From: Limnohabitans sp. Rim8
GTDB taxonomy: Bacteria; Pseudomonadota; Gammaproteobacteria; Burkholderiales; Burkholderiaceae_C
Direction of reading: 5' to 3'
NCBI RefSeq assembly: GCF_945901735.1
Contig: NZ_CAMDLM010000023.1
Span: 1 to 63,785 of the forward strand
DNA length: 63,785 nt
Made by a program: the position numbers and the translations under genes. This document shows, one piece after another, positions 46,314 through 56,054 of the stretch. The number at the start of each line of letters is the position of its first letter. Position 1 is the first letter of the stretch. Under the pieces are notes generated by a model. That model was not told the origin of the DNA. It did no database searches and saw only the letters and a program-made list of their open reading frames with translations.

Positions 46314-48182
46314 GTGTCCTCAACAAAATCCTCTCTCGCCGCCCTGACGCTGGGCGCCATTGGCGTGGTTTATGGCGACATCGGCACCAGCGTGCTGTAC
46401 GCCATGAAAGAGGTCTTTGGCTCCGGCCATGTGCCCTTCACGCACAACAACGTCTACGGCATCCTCTCCATCTTTTTCTGGACCCTGACCACCATCGTGT
46501 CGGTCAAGTACGTGGTTCTGGTGCTGCGCGCCGACAACCACGGCGAAGGCGGCTTGGTGGCCATGTTGGCGCTCGCTTCACAGTCGGTCAAGGACAAGCC
46601 CCAGTTGCGCAAAGTCTTGTTGGTGGTCGGCATTTTTGGCACTTGCTTGTTTTATGGCGACGGCGTGATCACACCCGCCATTTCCGTTCTCTCCGCCGTT
46701 GAGGGCCTGGAGATCATCTCCCCGAACTTCAAGAAGGCGGTGATCCCGCTCACCTTGGTCATCTTGTTCCTGCTGTTTTGGGTGCAAAAGCGCGGCACGG
46801 CGGGCATTGGCAAATTCTTCGGCCCCATCACCTTGGTCTGGTTCGTCACCATCGCGGTGCTGGGCGTGACACACATCGCCCACCACCCCGAGATTTTGCT
46901 GGCCATCAGCCCCCACTATGCCTTGGGCTTCATGTGGAACAACCCGGGTACCACCTTCATCATTTTGGGGGCGGTGGTCTTGTGCGTCACGGGTGGCGAA
47001 GCGCTGTACGCCGATTTGGGCCACTTCGGTAAAAAACCAATCCGCCTGGCTTGGTTCAGCGTGGTCATGCCTTGCCTGACCTTGAACTATTTTGGCCAAG
47101 GCGCTTTGCTTTTGGCCGAGCCCGAGGCCGTGAAAAACCCGTTTTTCATGATGGCCCCCGACTGGGCCTTGGTGCCCTTGGTGGGTCTGGCCACCATGGC
47201 CACGGTCATCGCCTCGCAAGCCCTGATTTCTGGCGCTTTCAGCGTGACCAAACAGGTCATTCAGCTCGGTTATCTGCCGCGATTGCAGGTGCAACACACC
47301 AGCGAAACCGACACCGGACAAATCTACATGCCCTTCGTCAACTGGGGCTTGTTTGTCGCCATCGTGCTGGCCGTGGTCATGTTCAAGTCGTCGAGCAACT
47401 TGGCGGCGGCCTATGGCATTGCGGTGTGCACCGACATGCTGATCACCACGGTGCTCACCTTCTTCGTGATCCGCTACGCTTGGAAGTTGCCACTGGCGCT
47501 GTGTATTGGTGCCACCGGCTTTTTCTTTGTGGTCGACCTGGCGTTTTGGGCCTCCAACATGCTCAAGTTGCTCGACGGCGGCTGGTTCCCGCTGCTCATC
47601 GGCGCGGCGGTGTTCACACTGATGCTCACCTGGCACGATGGACGTCGCTTGCTCAATGACTCTTTGCGCTCGGACGCTTTGCACCTGACGGATTTTATGG
47701 AGGCGGTGTTCATTTCGCCGCCGGCACGGGTGCAGGGCACGGCCGTGTTTCTGACGGCTGAGTCTGGCAATGTGCCCAACGCTTTGTTGCACAACCTCAA
47801 GCACAACAAGGTTCTGCACGAGCGCAATCTGTTTGTCACCGTGCGCAGCCACGAGGTGCCGCGTGTGGACGTCGGTCAACGTCTGGATGTGACACCGCTG
47901 GGGCATGACTGCTGGCAAGTCATCGTCAACTACGGCTTCAAGGACAACCCCGACTTGCCATCGGCACTGGCCGTCATTGAGGACGACGGCTACAAGCTCG
48001 ACCCCATGACGACCAGTTATTTCTTGTCGCGCGACATCGTGATTCCCACCATCGGCGGGGGCATGGCCACTTGGCGCGAAAAATTGTTTGCCAACATGCA
48101 CCACAACGCCAGCGGCGCGGCCGCGTTTTTGAACCTGCCCACGAATGCGGTGGTCGAGCTGGGCTCCAAAATCGAAATCTGA
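46314..48182 (+). CDS. kup: Potassium transporter Kup
   Basis: A 622-aa Kup/HAK/KUP K+ (proton symport) transporter with 12 membrane helices and a C-terminal cytoplasmic domain (about 460-622). The conserved N-terminus [20 protein letters not shown] and [20 protein letters not shown] are present. The start is GTG 46314, matching family length; no ATG is usable upstream, and no Shine-Dalgarno exists because a terminator hairpin abuts it. ptsN, a known K+-transport regulator in proteobacteria, is 12 kb upstream. The gene follows gshA in the same direction. Confidence 0.93.
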   Translation: MSSTKSSLAALTLGAIGVVYGDIGTSVLYAMKEVFGSGHVPFTHNNVYGILSIFFWTLTTIVSVKYVVLVLRADNHGEGGLVAMLALASQSVKDKPQLRKVLLVVGIFGTCLFYGDGVITPAISVLSAVEGLEIISPNFKKAVIPLTLVILFLLFWVQKRGTAGIGKFFGPITLVWFVTIAVLGVTHIAHHPEILLAISPHYALGFMWNNPGTTFIILGAVVLCVTGGEALYADLGHFGKKPIRLAWFSVVMPCLTLNYFGQGALLLAEPEAVKNPFFMMAPDWALVPLVGLATMATVIASQALISGAFSVTKQVIQLGYLPRLQVQHTSETDTGQIYMPFVNWGLFVAIVLAVVMFKSSSNLAAAYGIAVCTDMLITTVLTFFVIRYAWKLPLALCIGATGFFFVVDLAFWASNMLKLLDGGWFPLLIGAAVFTLMLTWHDGRRLLNDSLRSDALHLTDFMEAVFISPPARVQGTAVFLTAESGNVPNALLHNLKHNKVLHERNLFVTVRSHEVPRVDVGQRLDVTPLGHDCWQVIVNYGFKDNPDLPSALAVIEDDGYKLDPMTTSYFLSRDIVIPTIGGGMATWREKLFANMHHNASGAAAFLNLPTNAVVELGSKIEI

Positions 48183-48188
48183 GGCCCT

Positions 48189-48773
48189 GTGCGCACCACC
48201 CATTTGCTCTACCTGCACGGCTTCAGGTCGTCGCCCCAGTCGGCCAAGGCCCAAATCATGGCCAAGTGGGTGCAGGCCCGCCACCCTGGTGTCACCTGGT
48301 GGTGCCCGCAATTGCCCGCATCGCCCGCCCAAGCCATTGACCTGTTGCGGCAGGGCACAGCCGCTTGGCCGCGTGGGCAGATGGCGGTCATGGGTTCTTC
48401 GCTGGGCGGTTTTTATGCCGCCTGGCTGTCGGCTCACTGGGGTGTTCCTGCGGTGCTGGTCAACCCGGCCGTGCACCCCTCGCGCGATCTGGCGCGCTAC
48501 ATTGGCCAGCACCCGGTCTGGCAAGACCCATCACAAAGCATTTTTTTTGAGCCGGCTCATTTGCAAGAGCTCAAACTGCTTGAAAGTCAGCACTTGCCAA
48601 CCTTTCCCGCCACGCTGGCCTTGATCGCCAAGGGCGATGAGGTGCTGGACTGGCGCGAAATGCTGGCCCGCCACCAGGCCGGGAAGGTGCGGCTGATCGA
48701 GGGCAGCGACCACGCCTTGAGCGATTTTGACGAGCACTTGCCGCAAATCCTTGAATTTCTGCAACTGGCGTGA
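48189..48773 (+). CDS. YqiA-like esterase (UPF0227)
   Basis: A 194-aa alpha/beta hydrolase of the YqiA/YcfP family. The N-terminal TTHLLYLHGFRSSPQS oxyanion region, nucleophile elbow GSSLGG (MGSSLGGFYAAWLSA), Asp in GDEVLDW and His in EGSDHALSDF form the triad. GTG start at 48189, 6 nt after kup. It is likely cotranscribed with kup and the following RNase II-like gene. Confidence 0.88.
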   Translation: MRTTHLLYLHGFRSSPQSAKAQIMAKWVQARHPGVTWWCPQLPASPAQAIDLLRQGTAAWPRGQMAVMGSSLGGFYAAWLSAHWGVPAVLVNPAVHPSRDLARYIGQHPVWQDPSQSIFFEPAHLQELKLLESQHLPTFPATLALIAKGDEVLDWREMLARHQAGKVRLIEGSDHALSDFDEHLPQILEFLQLA

Positions 48774-48817
48774 AGCCCACCGGGCCGAATGCTTGGGCGG
48801 CATGGGAAAATCAGGCC

Positions 48818-50881
48818 ATGTACGTATTATTTGAAGATGCCGGCAAATTCATGGCCGGACGGATCATGGCCGAAGCCGAGGCTTCCGCGCAGGTCGAACT
48901 CGACTCCGGCAAACGGGTCAAGGTCAAATCGGCCCACATGCTGCTGAAGTTCGACAAACCGGCCCCGGCCGCCTTGCTGGCCGAGGCCGGGGAGCTGAGT
49001 CAAACCATCGAGTTGGAACTGGCTTATGAATGCGCCCCGGACGATGAGTTTGGCTTTGGCGACCTGGCCAAAGACTATTTCAGCAACAACGCCAGCACCA
49101 CCGAGCAGGTGGCGGCCTTGCTGCGCTTGCACGAAGCGCCGCATTACTTCCGCCGGGGCGGTGCCAAAGGGCGCTTTCGCAAAGCCCCGGCCGACATCGT
49201 GCAGCAGGCCTTGCAGGCCATCGAGAAGAAAAAGCAGGTCCAGGCCCAGATCGAAGCCTGGTCGGCCGATCTGGTGGCGGGCAGTTGCCCGGATCCGATC
49301 CGCGAGCAGCTCTACAAAATCCTGTTTCGCCCCGACAAAAACACCGCCGAGTACAAGGCCGTGGTCGAGGCCAGCAAAAGCAGCCAGACGGCGCCTTTGG
49401 ACTTGCTGCAAAACGCAGGGGCCATCGCCTCGCCCTGGGATTTCCATTGGCAACGGTTCTTGTTTGAACTGTTCCCCAAGGGCACGGGCTTTCCCCCTTT
49501 GCAGGCGCCCGCCATCACCGACGACTTGCCGCTGGCCCCGGTGCAGGCGTTTTCGATTGACGATTCGCACACCACCGAAATCGACGACGCCCTGTCCCTG
49601 CAAGGCCTGGGCACAGGCACGGTCACCGTGGGCATCCACATCGCAGCACCTGGCTTGGCCCTGAGCCCTGGCAGCCCGATTGACCAGCTGGGCCGCGCCC
49701 GCCTGTCCACCGTGTACATGCCGGGATACAAAATCACCATGCTGCCCGACAGCGTGGTGCAGGCCTACACCCTGATCGAAGGACGTGACTGCCCGGCGGT
49801 GTCGCTGTACGTCACCTTCAGCGAAGACACGCTGGAGGTGCAAAGCGCTGTCACCCGCCTGGAGCGCGTACCGATTTTGGTCAACTTACGCCATGACCAG
49901 CTGGACGGGCGCATCACCCGCGAATGGCTGGAGGGCGAAGACCAGAGCGACCACGCCGACGTGCCCGTGAGCCGCGCCACGCTGGCGTTTTTTTGGCGTC
50001 TGGCCCAGACCCTGAAAGCGCGGCGCGAAGTGGTGCGCGGCAAGCCAGAAAACTTCAACCGACCGGACTACAGTTTCAAGTTGGAGCGCGACAACAACGA
50101 TACGCCGCCTTCCGGGGACGAAACCGTGGTCATCGGTACTCGCCAACGCGGTGCGCCGCTCGATTTGATGGTGGCCGAGGCCATGATCCTGGCCAACAGC
50201 ACCTGGGGCCAGTGGATGGCCAGTTTGGGTGTGCCTGGCATTTACCGCAGCCAGGCCAGTTTGGCGCCGGGCGTCAAGGTGCGCATGGGCACCAAGGCGT
50301 TGCCGCATGCGGGCATTGGCGTGCCCAGCTACGCCTGGAGCACTTCGCCGCTGCGCCGTTACACCGACTTGGTCAACCAGTGGCAAATCATCGCCTGTGC
50401 CAAGCATGGCGCTACGGCCGCATTGGCCGCGCCCTTCAAACCCAAAGACGCCGAGTTGTTTTCCATCATCAGCGGTTTTGATGCGGCCTACAGCGCCTAC
50501 AACAGCGTGCAGTCCAGCATGGAGCGCTACTGGACGCTGCGCCATGTGCAGCAGCACAGCATCGAGTCGCTGGACGCCAGCCTGGTCAAGGAGATGGGTG
50601 GCGGCATCTGGTTGGTGCGCGCCGACGCCTTGCCATTGATGTTCAGCGTCATGGGCGCACACAACCTGCCACGTGGTGCACGCGTGCGCGTCAAGCTGGC
50701 CGACGTGGACCTGATGGCCCTGGATGTGCGCGGCACCGTGCTCGCGCACCTGGATGCCGAGGGCCAAGGCGCGGGCAGCGAAGAAGCGGAACAAGAGGCC
50801 GAGGACGATGACAACCTGCCTGCGGGCCCGGTGACCATCGCGGTGGACCTGAACGACAGCACACCCCTTGATGCGCCCTGA
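48818..50881 (+). CDS. RNase II family exoribonuclease (RNB domain)
   Basis: A 687-aa RNB-domain protein, a 3'-5' exoribonuclease acting on RNA. The catalytic metal-binding block is AFSIDDSHTTEIDDALSL (near residues 245-262), with GIHIAAPGLALSPGSPIDQL and the RYTDLVNQWQ-type RNB elements; a C-terminal acidic S1-like tail ends in SEEAEQEAEDDDNLPA. Unlike classical RNase II it lacks an obvious N-terminal cold-shock domain. I start at ATG 48818 (MYVLFEDAGKFMAGRIMAEA); the frame continues upstream to 48770 without similarity. It overlaps the next gene by 11 bases. Confidence 0.9.
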   Translation: MYVLFEDAGKFMAGRIMAEAEASAQVELDSGKRVKVKSAHMLLKFDKPAPAALLAEAGELSQTIELELAYECAPDDEFGFGDLAKDYFSNNASTTEQVAALLRLHEAPHYFRRGGAKGRFRKAPADIVQQALQAIEKKKQVQAQIEAWSADLVAGSCPDPIREQLYKILFRPDKNTAEYKAVVEASKSSQTAPLDLLQNAGAIASPWDFHWQRFLFELFPKGTGFPPLQAPAITDDLPLAPVQAFSIDDSHTTEIDDALSLQGLGTGTVTVGIHIAAPGLALSPGSPIDQLGRARLSTVYMPGYKITMLPDSVVQAYTLIEGRDCPAVSLYVTFSEDTLEVQSAVTRLERVPILVNLRHDQLDGRITREWLEGEDQSDHADVPVSRATLAFFWRLAQTLKARREVVRGKPENFNRPDYSFKLERDNNDTPPSGDETVVIGTRQRGAPLDLMVAEAMILANSTWGQWMASLGVPGIYRSQASLAPGVKVRMGTKALPHAGIGVPSYAWSTSPLRRYTDLVNQWQIIACAKHGATAALAAPFKPKDAELFSIISGFDAAYSAYNSVQSSMERYWTLRHVQQHSIESLDASLVKEMGGGIWLVRADALPLMFSVMGAHNLPRGARVRVKLADVDLMALDVRGTVLAHLDAEGQGAGSEEAEQEAEDDDNLPAGPVTIAVDLNDSTPLDAP

Positions 50882-51800
50882 AAAAAACACACAGTTCGCC
50901 AGGGGGGCTCGCCCCACTGCGGGTCGTTTGCAGCCTTCACCGCACTGGGGCTTGAGCTGGGCATTGGGCCTGTCTGTGGCGGTGCATGCGGGTTTGGTAG
51001 GTTTCCGGTTTGGGGTACCCGAGGCCCATGGCCGTGTCTTTCAGGACACCTCGCTGGAAGTGATGTTGGTCAATGCGCGCAGTCAAGAGCGTCCCCAGCA
51101 AGCCCAGGCCTTGGCCCAGGTGCGTCTGGCGGGCGGCGGCGAGGTGCCTCAGGCGCGCATGTCCAGCTCGCCCTTGCCCGCTGCGATGAACGCTGACCCG
51201 GGCATGGACCTCAGCGCGACGCAAAAAAAAATCGAAGTGCTCAAAATGCAGCAAATGCATTTGTTGACACAACTCAAGGATGAGTTGGCCGAGATCACCC
51301 GTGAAAATGCAGGCGACAAAGCCGATAGCCCTGATCGTGAAGCCAAGGTGCAACGTCAGCAGCAACTGGCACGCGAATTGGCGCAAATCGAGCAACGCGT
51401 GGACCCAACCCAGGGCGCGGCCCGCAAGCGCTACATCAGCCCTGCCACGCAAGAGGTGGTCTATGCGATGTACTACGACAAAATGCGCCGCACCATCGAG
51501 TACCGGGGGACACTGAACTTTCCGGAGGCAGCAGGGGAAAAACTTTATGGTCAGTTGACCATGGTGATCGCAGTGGACAGTCGGGGGCAGTTGCTGAGCA
51601 CCGAAGTGGCCCGCTCGTCGGGCCGGCCCTTGCTCGATGAACGTGCGGTGGCCATTGTTCGCAATGCCGCACCGTTTGGCAATTTCACCCCCCCCATGCG
51701 GGCCCAGGCCGATCAAATCGTGGTGGTCACGCGCTTTAATTTTTCGCGTGATGACACATTGGGAACCCAGGTGATGACGGCTGTGCAGGGCAAACCATGA
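50871..51800 (+). CDS. TonB-like energy transducer
   Basis: A 309-aa TonB-family protein. One N-terminal membrane helix (LSWALGLSVAVHAGLVGF, about 25-45), a long charged periplasmic segment with coiled-coil (KIEVLKMQQMHLLTQLKDEL; RQQQLARELAQIEQRVD, about 118-180), then a C-terminal TonB domain (GQLTMVIAVDSRGQLLSTEV, with SSGRPLLDERAVAIVRNAAP). It could deliver ExbBD energy to outer-membrane receptors, though exbBD are 12 kb upstream and it lacks a Pro-rich linker. ATG 50871 overlaps the RNB gene by 11 nt. Confidence 0.82.
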   Translation: MRPEKNTQFARGARPTAGRLQPSPHWGLSWALGLSVAVHAGLVGFRFGVPEAHGRVFQDTSLEVMLVNARSQERPQQAQALAQVRLAGGGEVPQARMSSSPLPAAMNADPGMDLSATQKKIEVLKMQQMHLLTQLKDELAEITRENAGDKADSPDREAKVQRQQQLARELAQIEQRVDPTQGAARKRYISPATQEVVYAMYYDKMRRTIEYRGTLNFPEAAGEKLYGQLTMVIAVDSRGQLLSTEVARSSGRPLLDERAVAIVRNAAPFGNFTPPMRAQADQIVVVTRFNFSRDDTLGTQVMTAVQGKP

Positions 51801-51834
51801 TGCGATTGAACACACGCCACAAGGAGAAGGCTTG

Positions 51835-52566
51835 ATGCGCGCTTTGGGACGTTGGTTGCTGTTGCTGGCCATGGCGGGTGTGTGCCTGCAGCTGTTTTTT
51901 GCCCTGCGGATCTTGGGCATGAATTGGCTCGCGCCTGAGTCGACCAGCTTCCAGCGCTCGCAAGTTTTGCAAATCCTGGTGCGTCAGGGCCAACTGCCTT
52001 GGCGGCAAGAGTTTGTGGCATTGCAAGCCATCTCCAAAGGTTTGCAGCGCGCCGTGATCGCCTCTGAGGACGCGGCCTTCACCCAACACAACGGCATCTG
52101 GTGGCAGTCCCTTGAAAAGGCATGGCAGAAAAACGCCCAGGCCAAAGCGCAGGCCGAAAAACGCGTCCAACGCCAACCCGACAAACCGGTGGACGTCAAA
52201 ATTGTGGGGGGCTCCACCATCACCCAGCAGTTGGCCAAAAACTTGTTTTTGTCGGGTGAGCGCACGCTGCTGCGCAAGGGGCAAGAGATGGTGCTGGCGC
52301 TGATGCTGGAGTCTTTGCTCAGCAAAGAGCGCATTTTGGAGATTTACCTCAACAGCGTGGAATGGGGCGAGGGCGTTTTTGGTGCCGAGGCGGCTGCGCA
52401 GCACTATTTTCGCAAAAGCGCCGCTCGCCTGAACGCATGGGAGGCAGCCCGCCTGGCCGTGATGCTGCCCCGCCCCCGTTATTTTGAAAAGCTGGCGCAA
52501 TCGGCCTATTTGGCGCGGCGCGCTGAGACCATCATGGCCCGCATGAACGACGTGGTCCTGCCATGA
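51835..52566 (+). CDS. mtgA: Monofunctional biosynthetic peptidoglycan transglycosylase
   Basis: A 243-aa GT51 enzyme that polymerises lipid II glycan strands in the inner membrane. An N-terminal helix ([18 protein letters not shown]) anchors it. The catalytic Glu is in [12 protein letters not shown], and [20 protein letters not shown] is the second conserved motif. AAGGAGAAGG precedes ATG 51835. It overlaps ruvC by 4 nt. In many Burkholderiales aroE stands just before mtgA; here only 34 bp separate it from the TonB-like gene. Confidence 0.93.
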   Translation: MRALGRWLLLLAMAGVCLQLFFALRILGMNWLAPESTSFQRSQVLQILVRQGQLPWRQEFVALQAISKGLQRAVIASEDAAFTQHNGIWWQSLEKAWQKNAQAKAQAEKRVQRQPDKPVDVKIVGGSTITQQLAKNLFLSGERTLLRKGQEMVLALMLESLLSKERILEIYLNSVEWGEGVFGAEAAAQHYFRKSAARLNAWEAARLAVMLPRPRYFEKLAQSAYLARRAETIMARMNDVVLP

Positions 52567-53141
52567 GCCTGAGCACCCCGCCCCCCGCCAGCATTCGCAT
52601 CCTGGGCATCGACCCTGGCTTGCAAACCACCGGCTTTGGCGTGATCGAGATCACCGGCTCGCGCTTGCAGTACGTGGCCAGCGGCGTGATCGAGACCACA
52701 CGCGGTGACATGGGCAACCTGCCTGCCCGATTGAAAATCATCTACGACGGCGTGCGTGAAATCACCGCGCGTTACCAACCCGATGTGGCTTCGGTCGAGA
52801 TTGTTTTCGTGAACGTCAACCCGCAAGCGACTTTGCTCTTGGGTCAGGCGCGGGGCTGCGCCGTCACGGCCTTGGTGTCGTGCGACTTGCCCGTGGCCGA
52901 ATACACCGCTTTGCAAATGAAGCAATCGGTCACCGGCCATGGCCGTGCAGCCAAATCGCAAATTCAGGAAATGGTCAAGCGCTTGCTGCAGTTGCCTGTG
53001 CTGCCCCGGCAAGACGCGGCCGATGCCTTGGGCATGGCCATCACCCACGCCCATGCCAGCCCTTCCATGAACAAACTGGCCGCGCAAGGCGTGCTCAGCC
53101 GCAAAACCCACGGCATGTTCCGCAGCGGGCGCAGCCATTGA
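52563..53141 (+). CDS. ruvC: Crossover junction endodeoxyribonuclease RuvC
   Basis: A 192-aa RuvC Holliday-junction resolvase. Catalytic acids: Asp in [17 protein letters not shown] (about residue 15), Glu in VASVEIVFV, and the Asp pair in [16 protein letters not shown]. It starts within the mtgA stop (ATGA). ruvA and ruvB are not in the window. Convergent with scpA, 10 bp apart. Confidence 0.95.
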   Translation: MSLSTPPPASIRILGIDPGLQTTGFGVIEITGSRLQYVASGVIETTRGDMGNLPARLKIIYDGVREITARYQPDVASVEIVFVNVNPQATLLLGQARGCAVTALVSCDLPVAEYTALQMKQSVTGHGRAAKSQIQEMVKRLLQLPVLPRQDAADALGMAITHAHASPSMNKLAAQGVLSRKTHGMFRSGRSH

Positions 53142-53151
53142 CGCTGAGCGA

Positions 53152-54006
53152 TCACTGGGGTGAGTAGGCCAGGCGGACGTAAATCGGTGCGAAGGCCTCG
53201 GCCTGGGTGATTTCGATCAGGGTTTCCTTGGCCAACTCCAGCAAGGCGATGAAGGTGACCACCAGCACCGGCACGCCCAGACTCGGGTCGAACAGGTGTT
53301 CAAATTCCACAAATTTGCGTCCTTGCAAGTGCTTGAGCACGATGCTCATGTGCTCGCGCACGCTGAGCTCTTCGCGGCTGATCTTGTGGTGCTGCACCAG
53401 GTTGGCACGTTTGAGGATGTCACGCCAGGCCGATTGCAGCTCGTCCATGCCCACATCGGGAAAGCGAGGTTGCAGGCTTTGCTCGATGAAGACCTGGGCC
53501 TGCAGAAAGTCGCGGCCGTATTGCGGGATCACGTTCAGCTGCATCGAGGCCAGTTTTATCTGCTCGTACTCGAGCAGGCGGCGCACCAATTCGGCACGTG
53601 GGTCTTCGGCCTCTTCGCCCTCAGGCGCTCTTTTGGGCGGCAAAAGCATGCGTGACTTGATCTCGATCAGCATGGCCGCCATGAGCAGGTATTCGGCGGC
53701 CAACTCCAGGTTGCGCTGGCGAATTTCGTCGACATAGCTCAGGTACTGGCGTGTCACGCCGGCCATGGGGATGTCGAGGATGTTGAAGTTTTGCTTGCGG
53801 ATCAGGTACAGCAGCAAGTCCAGCGGGCCTTCGAAGGCCTCCAAAAACACCTCCAGCGCATCCGGTGGGATGTACAGATCGCTGGGCATGGCGAACAGCG
53901 GCTCGCCATACAAGCGCGCCAGCGCCACCTGGTCGACCACGGCAGGCATGGCCGCGCTGGCCATGGCTTGGGGCAGCTGCAAGGGCTTGGGGGTATCGGT
54001 GCTCAC
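53152..54006 (-). CDS. scpA: Segregation and condensation protein A
   Basis: A 284-aa ScpA, kleisin of the SMC-ScpAB chromosome condensin. The core FEGPLDLLLYLIRKQNFNIL (about 74-93) and the C-terminal winged helix (SFIALLELAKETLIEITQAE) are typical. A 50-residue N-terminal extension precedes the kleisin part. scpB is not adjacent. Convergent with ruvC. Confidence 0.92.
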   Translation of the reverse strand: MSTDTPKPLQLPQAMASAAMPAVVDQVALARLYGEPLFAMPSDLYIPPDALEVFLEAFEGPLDLLLYLIRKQNFNILDIPMAGVTRQYLSYVDEIRQRNLELAAEYLLMAAMLIEIKSRMLLPPKRAPEGEEAEDPRAELVRRLLEYEQIKLASMQLNVIPQYGRDFLQAQVFIEQSLQPRFPDVGMDELQSAWRDILKRANLVQHHKISREELSVREHMSIVLKHLQGRKFVEFEHLFDPSLGVPVLVVTFIALLELAKETLIEITQAEAFAPIYVRLAYSPQ

Positions 54007-54069
54007 GCGGGTGGGTTGGGCTTGAAAATGAGGCTGGGAGGGGCCGTGCTGACCCCGTGAAGTTCAGGC

Positions 54070-54267
54070 CTAGGTCTGGTACACGTAAGGTTTTTGCGCC
54101 ACGCGACCTTGCTTGAATTCGGCCTGGATGTCGCGATCGATCGGTTTGTCCCACAGCAAGCTGCGGCCTTGGCGCTGTTCGGCCTCGAGTTCGGGGCGCT
54201 GGGCTTTGAGCTGGTCAATGAACTGGCTGGCGTCAGAGCTGTAATCGGGGCGGCGGAAAAAGGACAT
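54070..54267 (-). CDS. DUF3460 family small protein
   Basis: A 65-aa protein matching the DUF3460 family of betaproteobacteria (MSFFRRPDYSSDASQFIDQL, then QRQGRSLLWDKPIDRDIQAE and ending VAQKPYVYQT). Function unknown. I start at ATG 54267; the frame extends to 54327 without family similarity. It lies 63 bp upstream of scpA on the same strand, as is common in this group. Confidence 0.85.
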   Translation of the reverse strand: MSFFRRPDYSSDASQFIDQLKAQRPELEAEQRQGRSLLWDKPIDRDIQAEFKQGRVAQKPYVYQT

Positions 54268-54345
54268 GGCAGGCAATCCGTGAGGGGCAAAAACAAAAGG
54301 GTTTTGGCAGCCCCTGAAGACCACCAAAACCAGAATGACAGCATT

Positions 54346-56025
54346 TTAACGGGCCGGGTCTGCGCTCAGGCTGACGGCCAAGGCCACGCTGTTGCGCAGG
54401 TCAGGTTGCAGGTGGGCCTGCAGGTGTTCCACCAGACCACTGCGCCGAGCCATGTCCAATGGCTGGTGCGCCAGGCCGCACACAATGAGGTGCACCTGCT
54501 TCTTGCGACAGGTCTCGACCAGGCTCATCATCGCATCGGCTCCGGATGAGTCGATGTAAATGACGTTTTTAAGGTCCAGCACCAGCGTGGGTGTGCTGAT
54601 CTGGTCCTCGATGGATTCGATCAGTTTGACCGCCCCAAAAAACAGCGCGCCGTACAAGCGCCAGGCTTGAACCTGGTGCTCAAATCCTGCCAGACTTGGC
54701 TGCTCCATGCGGGTCACGGCTTCGCTGCGACTCAGGCTGGAGATGCGGTAGATGAAGGTCAGGCAAGCGGCGATCAGGCCCACTTCGATGGCCACCGTCA
54801 AGTCAAACACCACGGTGAGGAAAAACACCGCCAGCAAGGTGACGCGGTAGGGCAGGCGGTACTGGCGCAAGTGCATGAATTCGCGCCATTCGCCCATGTT
54901 CCAAGCCACAAACATCAAGATGGCCGCCAGCGCCGCCAGTGGAATGTGCCCGGCCAGGGGCGCGGCCACCAGCACCACGGCCAGCAAGGTCAGGGCATGC
55001 ACCATGCCCGAAATCGGGGTGGTGCCGCCGCTTTTGATGTTGGTCACGGTGCGGGCAATGGTGCCGGTGGCGGGCATGCCACCAAAAAACGGCGTGACAA
55101 AGTTGGCCACGCCTTGGGCCATCAGCTCTTGGTTGGGGTTGTGGCGGTCACCGATCATGCCGTCGGCGATGCGGGCGCACAGCAGCGACTCAACCGCCCC
55201 CAACAGCGTCAAAGTCAAGGTGGGCATGAGCAAAAAGCGGGCGCTGTCCCAGCTGAACTCGGGCCAAGAAAACCCGGGCAGCGAAGAGGGAATGCCGCCA
55301 AACTTGCTGCCAATCGTCTCCACGGGCAGGTTCAGCAGCCAAGTGACCACGGTGGCAAACACCAGCGCAATGATGGAGCCGGGCACCATGCTGGCCCAGC
55401 GGTAGCGGGTGTCCGTCAAGCGGCGGCTCATGCGCAGCCAGCCGACCACCAGCGACAAGGACGCCAGAGCCAGCAGCAAGGCGGCCAGATTGGCCGTGTG
55501 CAGGTTCAGCCACAGGGTCTTCAGGATGCCAAAGAAATCGGCCGGCATGGTGGCCACTTTCAGGCCCAGCAAGTCCTTGATTTGTGACAGCATGATCAGC
55601 ACCGCAATGCCGTTGGTGAAACCGATCAACACAGCGACCGGGATGAATCGGATCAGCGTGCCCAGGCGGAACAAACCCAGCAGGAACAGCAGCACGCCCG
55701 ACATGGCGGTGGCCAAAATCAGGTTGGCCAGGCCATAGCGCTCGACGATGCCGTAGACGATCACGATGAAGGCCCCGGCCGGACCGCCGATTTGCACCCG
55801 GCTGCCCCCCAGGGCCGAAATCAAAAAGCCCGCGATGATCGCGGTGAACAGGCCTGCTTCGGGTTTGAGGCCCGAAGCAATGGCAAAGGCCATGGCCAGG
55901 GGCAAGGCCACCACGCCCACGGTGAGGCCAGCGCCCACGTCCCGGGAGAAGCGATCACGGTTGTAAGCATGCAAGCAGTCCAACAATTTGGGCCGGAAAA
56001 AAAACGTAGCCTGCATCCAGTTCAT
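54346..56025 (-). CDS. SulP family anion transporter with STAS domain
   Basis: A 559-aa SulP/SLC26 transporter. About twelve to fourteen helices (residues 25-425; GLTVGVVALPLAMAFAIASG, GGPAGAFIVIVYGIVERYGL) are followed by a cytoplasmic STAS domain (about 440-545; LVLDLKNVIYIDSSGADAMM). The ion (sulfate, bicarbonate or organic anion) cannot be told. The next gene upstream (DUF1275) is 29 bp away on the same strand. Confidence 0.92.
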   Translation of the reverse strand: MNWMQATFFFRPKLLDCLHAYNRDRFSRDVGAGLTVGVVALPLAMAFAIASGLKPEAGLFTAIIAGFLISALGGSRVQIGGPAGAFIVIVYGIVERYGLANLILATAMSGVLLFLLGLFRLGTLIRFIPVAVLIGFTNGIAVLIMLSQIKDLLGLKVATMPADFFGILKTLWLNLHTANLAALLLALASLSLVVGWLRMSRRLTDTRYRWASMVPGSIIALVFATVVTWLLNLPVETIGSKFGGIPSSLPGFSWPEFSWDSARFLLMPTLTLTLLGAVESLLCARIADGMIGDRHNPNQELMAQGVANFVTPFFGGMPATGTIARTVTNIKSGGTTPISGMVHALTLLAVVLVAAPLAGHIPLAALAAILMFVAWNMGEWREFMHLRQYRLPYRVTLLAVFFLTVVFDLTVAIEVGLIAACLTFIYRISSLSRSEAVTRMEQPSLAGFEHQVQAWRLYGALFFGAVKLIESIEDQISTPTLVLDLKNVIYIDSSGADAMMSLVETCRKKQVHLIVCGLAHQPLDMARRSGLVEHLQAHLQPDLRNSVALAVSLSADPAR

Positions 56026-56054
56026 AGGTGTTTCGTAATTTTTTTAAAGAGAAG

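Noticed and set aside
46578..48524. 648-codon minus-strand frame opposite kup and the YqiA gene
   Set aside because: Same reason: no recognisable domain, while both plus-strand genes are conserved.
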